Source of the DNA: an uncultured Prevotellaceae bacterium
GTDB taxonomy: Bacteria; Bacteroidota; Bacteroidia; Bacteroidales; Bacteroidaceae
Direction of reading: 5' to 3'
DNA length: 40,674 nt
Assembly (NCBI GenBank): GCA_902799765.1
Contig: CADCBZ010000009.1
Coordinates: 1 to 40,674, forward strand
The translations under genes were made by a program, and so were the position numbers. The notes under the pieces were generated by a model that was not told where the DNA came from, did not search any database, and saw only the letters and a list, made by a program, of their open reading frames with translations. The first letter of the stretch is position 1; each line of letters opens with the position of its first letter. Shown here in pieces: positions 25,719 through 33,073 of this stretch.

Positions 25719-26558
25719 ATGGAATTAGTATTATTAATTGTTATCGTTGTGCTGCTGCTCGTTGCAGGAGTAGGCTTTTTCCTATTCCGTCGCCACTATC
25801 AGCAGCAGTTGAAGCTGGCGATGCGCCGTGCACAGAAGAGCGAGCAGCTGAAGGCGGTTTTTATCGACAATGCCTGCCACACCCTTCGTACACCGCTGAA
25901 TGCCATTTCAGGTTACAGTACTATGATTCTTGAAACACCCGACACGATGATGCAGCCTGATCATGTGAGAGAGTTGGCCGGCAACATTGAGAAAGACAGC
26001 AAACAGCTGCTCGGTTTCGTTGACCAGCTTGTCGAATTGTCGAAGTTCGAGGGTATCACACCGTCCTTCACGTTCATTGAGGTCAACCTCACCGAGCTGA
26101 TGGCCTCTTATCGTCGTGAGGCCATGAACTACACGAAACCCGATGTGTCCGTACAAGTCAGAACCGACCTGTCGCCTCACTGTAAGGGCACCCTCGACAC
26201 GAACTTCATGCACCAGCTCATGATGCATCTGCTGAAGAATGCTGCCATGCATACCACGCAGGGTGATATTGTTGTCAAATACGGCTATGAGCGCAAGGGT
26301 ATTAAGGTCACCATCAGCTATACGGGTATCGGACAGGCCGAACTGGTCGGTGCCGATATCTACGCCTTCCTGCAGAAGGAGAATGCCCTGGCGGATGTCA
26401 ACGAGTCGTCAGCACTCGGACTGGCCACCTGTAAGGCCATTGTCGAAGTCCTCGGTGGTGAGTTCTATATGGAGACAGAGGCCAACTCAAAGACCGTTGC
26501 CACCTTCTGGTTCCCCTGTAAGATGCGAGACCGTCGCAAAGATGTTTATATGATATAA
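25719..26558 (+). CDS. Membrane-anchored histidine kinase with altered G1 box
   Basis: 279 residues. One N-terminal membrane helix (3-23), then HisKA with the phospho-accepting H54 in DNACHTLRTPLNAISGY, then HATPase_c with N-box LLKNAAMHT (N174), a G1-box position reading YTGIG (201-205) instead of DxGxG, and G2-like GLATCKAIVEVLGG (234-247). The Asp that contacts adenine in this family is Tyr here, so ATP binding may be weak or absent. There is no sensor domain outside the helix and no response regulator nearby. It could be a reduced kinase, a phosphatase-type partner or a decoy. Confidence 0.85.
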   Translation: MELVLLIVIVVLLLVAGVGFFLFRRHYQQQLKLAMRRAQKSEQLKAVFIDNACHTLRTPLNAISGYSTMILETPDTMMQPDHVRELAGNIEKDSKQLLGFVDQLVELSKFEGITPSFTFIEVNLTELMASYRREAMNYTKPDVSVQVRTDLSPHCKGTLDTNFMHQLMMHLLKNAAMHTTQGDIVVKYGYERKGIKVTISYTGIGQAELVGADIYAFLQKENALADVNESSALGLATCKAIVEVLGGEFYMETEANSKTVATFWFPCKMRDRRKDVYMI

Positions 26559-26588
26559 AACAAGAGCTGACTATGGGCTGCTGTCACC

Positions 26589-26771
26589 ATGGGTGGTAAG
26601 TTAGCCGGCACATCGTACACCATAGACGACCAGAAGATCACCTTCAATGCCGATGCACTTGAAACGATGGCCGATTATGGTACCATCACCATCCAGACGA
26701 AAGGCAATAAAAAGCCTACTGTCAATGTGACCTCCGATGAACGGATCGTCTATAACGCTCCGATGAAATAA
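26589..26771 (+). CDS. Small 60-residue ORF, possibly a remnant
   Basis: Reads MGGKLAGTSYTIDDQKITFN and on, with alternating strands (TITIQTKGNKKPTVNVTSDE) like the end of a beta-sandwich domain. It has no promoter of its own and begins 30 bp after the kinase stop. A second tiny frame (MGCCHHGW) overlaps its start. It may be a real small gene co-transcribed with the kinase or the tail of a lost gene. A hairpin follows. Confidence 0.35.
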   Translation: MGGKLAGTSYTIDDQKITFNADALETMADYGTITIQTKGNKKPTVNVTSDERIVYNAPMK

Positions 26772-26777
26772 TGACAC

Positions 26778-26815
26778 AAAGGGTACAGTCATTCACAATG
26801 GGGACTGCACCCTTT
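26778..26815 (+). terminator. Hairpin after the small ORF
   Basis: AAAGGGTACAGTC (26778-26790) pairs with GACTGCACCCTTT (26803-26815) with one mismatch; T-run follows a few bases later. Confidence 0.6.
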
Positions 26816-26828
26816 ATTACATGGTTTT

Positions 26829-26880
26829 TTATTTCGTGAGTTGCTGGTAGAGCTTGAAGAGTTCGGCCACGTACTGGCTG
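26829..26880 (-). pseudogene. Remnant C-terminus of a lost gene
   Basis: On the minus strand the sequence reads SQYVAELFKLYQQLTK then stop, with protein-like, G+C-richer codons unlike its surroundings, and breaks off at a T-run (26881-26887). No start or body is present. This may be the scar of a gene cut when the adjacent island arrived. Confidence 0.35.
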
Positions 26881-26897
26881 TTTTTTTATACTTTTCC

Positions 26898-26928
26898 TTG
26901 CAAGATTAAAATATTATTTGTACCTTTG
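26898..26928 (+). promoter_or_regulatory. Promoter of micro-ORF 1
   Basis: TTG ending 26900, 20 bp, TACCTTTG (26921-26928), 31 bp before the ATG. Confidence 0.75.
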
Positions 26929-26959
26929 CAACGCAAAACAAACCAGATACTTTAAATTG

Positions 26960-27040
26960 ATGAGAAAGCTAAACATTGACTCCAAATGCTGGGCAGCCTT
27001 CCTTAAGATGGGTGCCCTCCTTGAGAATTCTCCATCCTAA
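26960..27040 (+). CDS. CWAAF-type micro-protein 1 (26 residues)
   Basis: Starts MRKLNIDSK and contains CWAAFLKMGALLENSPS. It is related to the micro-ORF at 35726-35851: the core CWAAFxxMGALxENSP is shared, and the DNA over that core is about three-quarters identical. It has a consensus promoter and a short leader. A hairpin CTTCATAA-TCAT-TTATGAAG follows near 27079-27098. The next gene starts 98 bp downstream. It may be a leader peptide, a small effector or a peptide precursor. I do not recognise a named family. Confidence 0.5.
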   Translation: MRKLNIDSKCWAAFLKMGALLENSPS

Positions 27041-27138
27041 TTACCTTTCCTTCTTAGGTCAAAGCTTTTTGTCCTTCACTTCATAATCATTTATGAAGCG
27101 AAAAACATTCTATATTGTTTTATTTAAATTAATTAATT

Positions 27139-27615
27139 ATGCAACTTAAAGAGAATTGCACATATTATTCTGCAAGAATTATTGGTATTGGGACTAAAGT
27201 CCCCAAATTATCATATGAGGAGAAATATTTAAAGTTATGGAAGATACTGAAAGATGATTTCTGTGAGAAGAATCTATTATCAGTTACAACCCCTAATGGC
27301 GAAAAGACATTTATCAGAGAGTATCAAGATGAACCAACAAGGGGTCTTGCTTCAGTGCTTTATTCATGCGATAATATGAAATTCCTTGTGAACTATTTTA
27401 TCACCGATCATAGTGTAAATATAGGAAGTGATAATCGAAATGAAGATAATAATAATGTAGATATTATAGTTGAAGCATTGGAGTTTAGTCTAAATAAAGT
27501 TTTGGCTAAGCATTCTTTGTCTATTGAGTTTAAAAAATCAAGTTTGGATCATCAGAAAGATGCAGAATTTATTTATTTCAATTATGCTTTGGGCAACCTT
27601 TCCCGTTTTAAGTAA
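27139..27615 (+). CDS. Unknown 158-residue protein, AT-rich
   Basis: Starts MQLKENCTYYSARIIGIGTK. Cytosolic, mixed alpha/beta, no recognised motif; base composition is AT-rich compared with the core genes. It is probably transcribed from the promoter at 26898-26928, with micro-ORF 1 in its leader. First gene inside the accessory island. Confidence 0.7.
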   Translation: MQLKENCTYYSARIIGIGTKVPKLSYEEKYLKLWKILKDDFCEKNLLSVTTPNGEKTFIREYQDEPTRGLASVLYSCDNMKFLVNYFITDHSVNIGSDNRNEDNNNVDIIVEALEFSLNKVLAKHSLSIEFKKSSLDHQKDAEFIYFNYALGNLSRFK

Positions 27616-27618
27616 GAT

Positions 27619-27693
27619 ATGGATGCATACAGAGCTTATATGCGTGATCCAATTACAGAAAGTATATTTCAAGGGGACAGCTCTCCTTTTTAA
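27619..27693 (+). CDS. Possible 24-residue ORF
   Basis: Reads MDAYRAYMRDPITESIFQG and a short tail. It starts 4 bp after the previous stop, so coupling is possible, but there is no further support. Confidence 0.25.
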   Translation: MDAYRAYMRDPITESIFQGDSSPF

Positions 27694-27766
27694 ATAATAA
27701 TAGGTTCTTAGTTATTCATACGTTAGATATATGGCTGAAGGGGTTCGCAGTGATGCGCGCCCCTTC

Positions 27767-28657
27767 TTAGTTGGCTAATGGGAAATCATCTTCTTCCTCA
27801 TCATCTATTTCCTCCAGCTTTTTGACAATGTCTTCTGGCAATAAAGCCCCAGAGTGGCCTTTCGACCAATCAAATTCAGGAATCTCCTTCTTAAGTTTAT
27901 CAAGTGAGATGCCAGGCCTTTCTTTTGGATCTGTAGGACACATACAAACCAGATCTACATACATTCTCCGCTTTGTTGATCCAGCCCAGTCGTCAGCAGG
28001 ATAGGGATCAGAGATGAACTGTCCGGTGAACACAATACCCGCCTTATAGTCACCAGTGCGCAACATATAGAAGAAATCGCCCCTTCGGGCCTCTTCCCAC
28101 TCGTAGATGCTCCAGTTCATGCGGAACATACCATGCACCATATCTTCCACGCATTCTTTGTAATCCTTCTCCTTGAAGGAACTGATAGAAGGATTCCAGC
28201 GTAACAGATAATGGCGAGGCTTAGCTGGTAAAGGCACCACTTCAAAATCTATCTCCCATATGCAGCTGTCGCCGTTGGGATCTTCCACGATGGGTTTGTC
28301 AGCTCCCTGAAAGTTGAATCGGGTGCCAGGCTCAGTATCAACGCTGATAATGCGTGCAAGACAGTCATCATCACCGCCATTAAGGACCAAGAAACTTAAT
28401 GAGCTTTTTATGGCGTATGGAAACACACCATTATTATAAAGATAGCACCTGTGATAGGTTGTTGGCATATTGTCGATAACCAATACCAGGTTACCGTCAA
28501 TGTTTTCTAATATCATATTCTGGTTCTGCTCATTAATCTGTAAGACAATGTGCGTTACCTCGCCACTGCGCACCTTGTCAATCACATCACTATCCACCTC
28601 TAAGGCAATAGCCACCTCGTTGATATTGACTTCTTTATCTTCTGACTTCATATGCAT
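27767..28657 (-). CDS. Paralogue of the EVE/PUA-like protein at 1458
   Basis: 296 residues. Same architecture as the product of 1458-2390: QINEQNQ and LENIDGNLVLV at the start, GVFPYAIK, IWEIDFEVVPLP, YEWEEARRGDFFYMLRTGD, then GQFISDPYPADDWAG and IPEFDW, and an acidic end. The RRMYVDLVCM strand follows the SDPYP block, consistent with a PUA-type sheet (inference). It has its own consensus promoter, divergent from the nuclease gene. Neighbours are a nuclease and a restriction-modification operon, which fits a DNA- or RNA-modification reader but does not prove it. Confidence 0.8.
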   Translation of the reverse strand: MHMKSEDKEVNINEVAIALEVDSDVIDKVRSGEVTHIVLQINEQNQNMILENIDGNLVLVIDNMPTTYHRCYLYNNGVFPYAIKSSLSFLVLNGGDDDCLARIISVDTEPGTRFNFQGADKPIVEDPNGDSCIWEIDFEVVPLPAKPRHYLLRWNPSISSFKEKDYKECVEDMVHGMFRMNWSIYEWEEARRGDFFYMLRTGDYKAGIVFTGQFISDPYPADDWAGSTKRRMYVDLVCMCPTDPKERPGISLDKLKKEIPEFDWSKGHSGALLPEDIVKKLEEIDDEEEDDFPLAN

Positions 28658-28687
28658 TTTGTTATTGGATATTCCTGTTTAGGATGG

Positions 28688-28719
28688 CAAAGATAAGAAG
28701 TTTTTATATAAATTCCAAA
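28688..28719 (-). promoter_or_regulatory. Promoter of the EVE/PUA-like paralogue
   Basis: Minus strand TTTG (28719-28716), 20 bp, TATCTTTG (28695-28688). The flanks resemble the sRNA promoter at 29507-29538 (shared CAAAGATAAGAAG and TTCCAAATAATTCT blocks). Confidence 0.75.
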
Positions 28720-28733
28720 TAATTCTTCTAAAA

Positions 28734-28765
28734 CTTGTATAGGTCCGAGATTATTGTTACCTTTG
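28734..28765 (+). promoter_or_regulatory. Promoter of the CdiA-C-like nuclease gene
   Basis: CTTG (28734-28737), 20 bp, TACCTTTG (28758-28765), 19 bp before the ATG. Confidence 0.75.
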
Positions 28766-28784
28766 TGACCGAATAAATCATAAG

Positions 28785-29405
28785 ATGACTGAAGAACATA
28801 TCTTTGAATACGAGATACTTGAAGAAGAGAAAGACTCAATGCTGGTGGCAGAGGGTTATTCATGGCGGGGCTTTGCCGATGAGTTACAAGAGTTGCACTA
28901 TCTCCAAGGTGCCCGTTTCGTTAATCAACTGAAATTGATCATCTATTACGGCGAGTTTCATCCAGTGGAGGGAGAAACAAACATCTATAGCGCATTAGGA
29001 GAGCAGAGTGAAGATTATGGAAACCTGCTCAATGCAGCCCGTAAAGCAGTAGAGAATGGCTATCGTGTGTTTATCCTTCCCAATCCCAAAGGTATCCGAA
29101 CTGCAGACTTTATCTTCGAGCGCAAGGGAGTTTATAAAATGTTCGACTTGAAGACTATATCAGGTAAGAACTCTGTAGGAAATAGACTAAAAGAATCTGT
29201 AGGACAAACAAACTGTGTTTTGTTGAATTTACTTTGCTTATACAATGTTCGTAACCTTACTTTAGAGATTAAACGGTATTTCGAATTATCATCAGATGCA
29301 CAGGAGATATTGATATTCTTGGGTAAGAAGGAAATCTCTATTAAGCGTAATATTGCGACCAGCAAGGGTTTTCTTAAGATGATGATGAATAATTTTAGAA
29401 AATGA
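28785..29405 (+). CDS. CdiA C-terminal-like nuclease (PD-(D/E)XK type)
   Basis: 206 residues. The core at about 95-150 reads VFILPNPKGIRTADFIFERKGVYKMFDLKT and then NSVGNRLKESVGQTNCVLLN, the pattern of the CdiA-C tRNA-nuclease domain: D108, D121 and K123 as a D...DxK metal site and a following S/Q helix. In contact-dependent systems such domains are delivered toxins; here the protein stands alone with no delivery domain or obvious immunity gene. Similar stand-alone copies occur in mobile regions of Bacteroidales. The gene converges with an sRNA candidate on the opposite strand. Family call moderate. Confidence 0.65.
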   Translation: MTEEHIFEYEILEEEKDSMLVAEGYSWRGFADELQELHYLQGARFVNQLKLIIYYGEFHPVEGETNIYSALGEQSEDYGNLLNAARKAVENGYRVFILPNPKGIRTADFIFERKGVYKMFDLKTISGKNSVGNRLKESVGQTNCVLLNLLCLYNVRNLTLEIKRYFELSSDAQEILIFLGKKEISIKRNIATSKGFLKMMMNNFRK

Positions 29406-29407
29406 TA

Positions 29408-29500
29408 AAAGACCACCAAATGGTGGTCTTTAAATGGGTAGTGACGTATACGGCTTGCCCTCTCGGGAAACTTACCCGGATAGCCAATAGCGAACTATTA
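29408..29500 (-). ncRNA. Candidate structured sRNA of about 93 nt converging on the nuclease gene
   Basis: Minus-strand unit with a perfect promoter (29507-29538) and a terminator stem AAAGACCACC/GGTGGTCTTT ending in TTTT (29431 down to about 29405). No ORF. It contains a TTCG tetraloop hairpin (AATAG-TTCG-CTATT) at its 5' end and a CGGG/CCCG hairpin. The terminator overlaps the end of the nuclease transcript on the other strand. Confidence 0.6.
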
Positions 29501-29506
29501 ACGGTG

Positions 29507-29538
29507 CAAAGATAAGAAGAATTTCAATAACTTCCAAA
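29507..29538 (-). promoter_or_regulatory. Promoter of the sRNA candidate
   Basis: Minus strand TTTG (29538-29535), exactly 20 bp, TATCTTTG (29514-29507). Confidence 0.75.
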
Positions 29539-29585
29539 TAATTCTGCATTTATTTGCAGTTTTTCGTTTTAAAGGCACTTTCGTT

Positions 29586-30488
29586 TCATTCATTATTCCC
29601 TAAGAACGAAATACGTTTCAGTGGTAGCATGTTTTTATCCTCATCACTCATCTTGTCGTAATAATCCTGCCACATATTTATGAACTCATCACCATCAATC
29701 AGACGGATAAAGTTATTACTGCCAGATGCAGCCTGTTTGGCATCATTAGAATATGTTCCTGAAGTAACAAACAATGCAATATCACCAGCTTTTAAGATAC
29801 CAAGTAAAGCACGAACATCACTAGCTGGGATTGCTGTTTCTGGCTTATGTTTTACCTGCACTTTAACACGAGGTGTTTTTGCACCTAATGGATCAACATA
29901 TGCCACAACATCAATACCACCATCCTTTCCGCGTGGAGCAACAGATTGAATGTAATAACCCATCGCTTTCAGGAGAGCCGCCACAAGATCTTGAAACTCA
30001 TATGGGTTCTTACTCTTCAGATATTCGCGAATGCCATTGATAGCCCTCTCCTCAAGTGTTTCCAACTCTATCAATGTTTCTTTTGCTGGATCCTCGTCTT
30101 CCTCAGTAATATTTGTGGGTTTATCGTCTGTTGTTTTTTTACTGCCTCTATACCATTCATTATAACGTCTCCAAGCCTCGTCGCGTAACTTTTCTGCACC
30201 AAGTTTCATAGCTTCTTCGCCCTCTGGTGTTATCGTCCAACTACCCTTCTTCTTGATAAGGAAACCTGCTCGCACATAGTCCACTGATGTAAAGTGCATA
30301 TTACTTTGCCAGCGGATATTACCTGTATTCTCTAGAATCTCTTTCTCCCATGCGGAGAGTTCCACACTCTTTTCGATTTCCTGCATCAATAAGCGTATAG
30401 GCATGGTTCCTCCATTCTTAGATAGGATTTTCATTGCCGCAAACATTGTTTTAGCAGACGTCTGATAAGATTTAGATTTTTCTTTCAT
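29586..30488 (-). CDS. Mrr-type restriction endonuclease
   Basis: 300 residues from M at 30488; an earlier in-frame ATG at 30536 is possible, but that stretch is spacer-like. Residues about 5-95 form an Mrr_N winged helix (MFAAMKILSKNGGTMPIRLL), followed by a charged linker and an Mrr_cat nuclease at about 175-280: YEFQDLVAALLKAMGY, GKDGGIDVVAYVDP, VKVQVKHK, the E...D-QxK metal site of the PD-(D/E)XK fold. Known Mrr proteins cleave modified DNA or act as the nuclease of multi-gene systems. It is the last gene of the minus-strand restriction operon. Confidence 0.9.
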   Translation of the reverse strand: MKEKSKSYQTSAKTMFAAMKILSKNGGTMPIRLLMQEIEKSVELSAWEKEILENTGNIRWQSNMHFTSVDYVRAGFLIKKKGSWTITPEGEEAMKLGAEKLRDEAWRRYNEWYRGSKKTTDDKPTNITEEDEDPAKETLIELETLEERAINGIREYLKSKNPYEFQDLVAALLKAMGYYIQSVAPRGKDGGIDVVAYVDPLGAKTPRVKVQVKHKPETAIPASDVRALLGILKAGDIALFVTSGTYSNDAKQAASGSNNFIRLIDGDEFINMWQDYYDKMSDEDKNMLPLKRISFLGNNE

Positions 30489-30543
30489 ATTGTTATCGGT
30501 TTTATTATTCCATTGGCTTAATAATCGACTATACATAAATGAA

Positions 30544-33057
30544 TCAACGATTATATTCCTCCACTGTTATAACGGTGCTATAGCCACCAACCATCTTTTC
30601 GCCTTCATGGCGATCAATACCAGAATACGACAGGCTGGAGTCCTCATAGCGTTTAAACTTATAGACGGCATCGTTCATCAGTGCCTCATTGAACACATTC
30701 AGGCTAACTAGTAATGCAAAGTCCTGTTTGGTTAATCCTGTTACACGTTCAAATAGTTTTGGTTCCAATTGTAGTATCACGTCTTTTAGCGAATACTCTC
30801 GATAATCCGTTAGATACATAAATATAGGGATGCGCGTGGCAAACTTCATCAGTTTTTCCTGAATCTGCTTACGTTTGCTCTTGATTTCCTTCTCCTCATC
30901 AGTCAGTTCTCTTTTCTCTTTAACAGACAATCCATTCTCGTTTTCCTTACGCTTCTTTTTGATGGCATCCGATTTGTTGATGATGGTCTCAATATCCTGG
31001 TTCAGTGAACGGAAACCCTCAATCTTCATTAGAGCAGCCATTGCAGCCTCGTTATTCATTAATCGCTGGAGAGTGAAGTTATCTACATTCACCAAGAGTG
31101 CACTTTCCCATCGACGAGCCAATAGAGTGGCTGAAGTGTTGTTCATAGCCATGTCAAGAACATCACTTGCAGACAGTGCTTTCATCACTCCATTTTCATA
31201 ACAGAGTACGGGCAGGAACTTTATAAAATCATCTACACACTTCTCCGGATTACCCTCCTTAACATTCAGTTGGCAAGAATAATCTGCTATCTTCCTTAAC
31301 GCTCTGTTAGGAGCAAAATCGAAAACATAGCATACTTCTTTTAATATCTCCACACGGTTAGGATGCAAACCATCGCTGTTGGTAATGGTCCAAGGTGACT
31401 GAACACGGAATGCCGACTGGAAATAAGTCTCTGGTGATGATGTGTCACGCAACATAAAGATACCCGTCCATGGTCTCACTGTAACACCTGTTGTAAGTTT
31501 TCCGCAAGTCAGTGTGATGGTCTTGCAATGCAATGGATCTGGGTGCGACATGGCTTTCTCTACTGGTGGTAATGCCTGTTGTCCGATACCTGCCCGAGTA
31601 CCAGCACATACGATGACACGATAGTCATGATAAAATGTATTCTGAAACTCCGTCAGCAGATTACGCATAGCAAAGCACGATGCCACATTTGGCAGGAACC
31701 ACAGCGTATGATTCATATTCGAATAGAGATCGCCATTTAAGAATGGGAGAGGCGGTTTCCTATTCCCTGCCTTCAAGTCATTAATAGAAGTCGGCAAGTA
31801 TTGTCCTCTCAGCATATCTAACCACTTCTGTACCTCGTCGTGATGCTTGAATACAGCATCTTCGCCTTTGCCTTCTGCCTCAAAGAATGAATTCAAATCA
31901 AATTCGTCAAACTCGCCCTCTTCTGCCACTCTTGATATTTCAGCTGGCAGTTGATAGGTAAGCAAAACCATCTTAGGTAACGAGGCGTAAGGGTTATTAG
32001 GTTTATCACCCCAATCCTCTTTTGCCCGCTGTTCGTCAGAATAGGTCCAGTTATAGATCTGTTCTTCTATAAATTCTCCTGAGGCAATGGCTCTAAAGGG
32101 AGTACCTGACAAATAGAGGTAGTGATTCGATGTAATGGGAATCAGATCCTCATCGAAGTAATCAGGATTCTCTATTTCATTTCCTAAGTCTTCACTGGTT
32201 CCTATCAGTTCTTTGGCATTCTCCCGCCAGGCGCCATAATGGTATTCATCTAATACGATGCAATCCCAGTTAAACTCTCGCGCCCATTCATGTTTCAGTT
32301 TCATACCACCGCTGGCAGTATTCTTTCCAAGGAAATCCTGAAATGAGCCAAACACCACCATCGGCTTCGATTTATCAGCATGCTGAAACTGATAATCAAT
32401 GGTTGCTTCTGGATTGCGAGCGATAAACTGCCATCCGTCGAAATCCACATGCGTCATCAGATCTTCTTCCCAAGCATGTGCCACAGCAGGCTTGAATGTC
32501 AGAACCAGCACACGAGTCCATTTCATCCGCAACGCTAACTGATAGGTGGTAAACGTCTTGCCGAAACGCATCTTACAGTTCCAAAGAAAATGTGGAACCC
32601 GCCCTGCTTCTGATGATTTGTAATTGTCGAAGAAGTCTGCAGTCATATCTACTGCCTTCTTTTGTTCTGGACGCAGCCCAAATGTCTTGTCTCTATTCCA
32701 AGCCACATCTAACCTTTCTCGGACTGCAACGATGGCTGCTTTTACCTGTTGTGGTGTGCATCGATACCATTCGCCTTCGATGTTCTGGCATCCCATCCTT
32801 TCTAACTGACGATGCACATCATGATCCATAAACGATGTACCATCCTGTCGCATAGCCGACTCTTCCACTAAGATACGATAGGGAGGTTCGCCTGGTCTCA
32901 GAATATTATACTGCTGTTTGACACGTTCTTGAACACCGATAGTAGTATAACCAACCTTAAGAATACCATTTAGATTGGGATCGTACTTATCTTCATACGC
33001 ATAAATCATCGGAGCCGACTCCGATCTTGCAGGAAAATAGTTATTCGTAGTTGCCAT
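30544..33057 (-). CDS. GIY-YIG-like/SF2 helicase fusion, restriction (Res) subunit
   Basis: 837 residues. Residues about 17-110 look like a T5orf172/GIY-YIG nuclease (MIYAYEDKYDPN, GILKVGYTT, EGEWYRC). SF2 helicase motifs follow: Walker A CKMRFGKTFTT (161-171), DEYH (270-273), LSGTPFRA (about 318) and a motif VI-like QSAFRVQSPW; the second RecA domain ends near 600 and a helical C-terminal domain follows with a lysine-rich coiled segment (about 700-730). This is the ATP-driven translocase of a multi-subunit restriction system; the fused nuclease may itself cut. It lies 16 bp after the methylase gene. Confidence 0.88.
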   Translation of the reverse strand: MATTNNYFPARSESAPMIYAYEDKYDPNLNGILKVGYTTIGVQERVKQQYNILRPGEPPYRILVEESAMRQDGTSFMDHDVHRQLERMGCQNIEGEWYRCTPQQVKAAIVAVRERLDVAWNRDKTFGLRPEQKKAVDMTADFFDNYKSSEAGRVPHFLWNCKMRFGKTFTTYQLALRMKWTRVLVLTFKPAVAHAWEEDLMTHVDFDGWQFIARNPEATIDYQFQHADKSKPMVVFGSFQDFLGKNTASGGMKLKHEWAREFNWDCIVLDEYHYGAWRENAKELIGTSEDLGNEIENPDYFDEDLIPITSNHYLYLSGTPFRAIASGEFIEEQIYNWTYSDEQRAKEDWGDKPNNPYASLPKMVLLTYQLPAEISRVAEEGEFDEFDLNSFFEAEGKGEDAVFKHHDEVQKWLDMLRGQYLPTSINDLKAGNRKPPLPFLNGDLYSNMNHTLWFLPNVASCFAMRNLLTEFQNTFYHDYRVIVCAGTRAGIGQQALPPVEKAMSHPDPLHCKTITLTCGKLTTGVTVRPWTGIFMLRDTSSPETYFQSAFRVQSPWTITNSDGLHPNRVEILKEVCYVFDFAPNRALRKIADYSCQLNVKEGNPEKCVDDFIKFLPVLCYENGVMKALSASDVLDMAMNNTSATLLARRWESALLVNVDNFTLQRLMNNEAAMAALMKIEGFRSLNQDIETIINKSDAIKKKRKENENGLSVKEKRELTDEEKEIKSKRKQIQEKLMKFATRIPIFMYLTDYREYSLKDVILQLEPKLFERVTGLTKQDFALLVSLNVFNEALMNDAVYKFKRYEDSSLSYSGIDRHEGEKMVGGYSTVITVEEYNR

Positions 33058-33073
33058 AGACTTTTCTCTTTAT

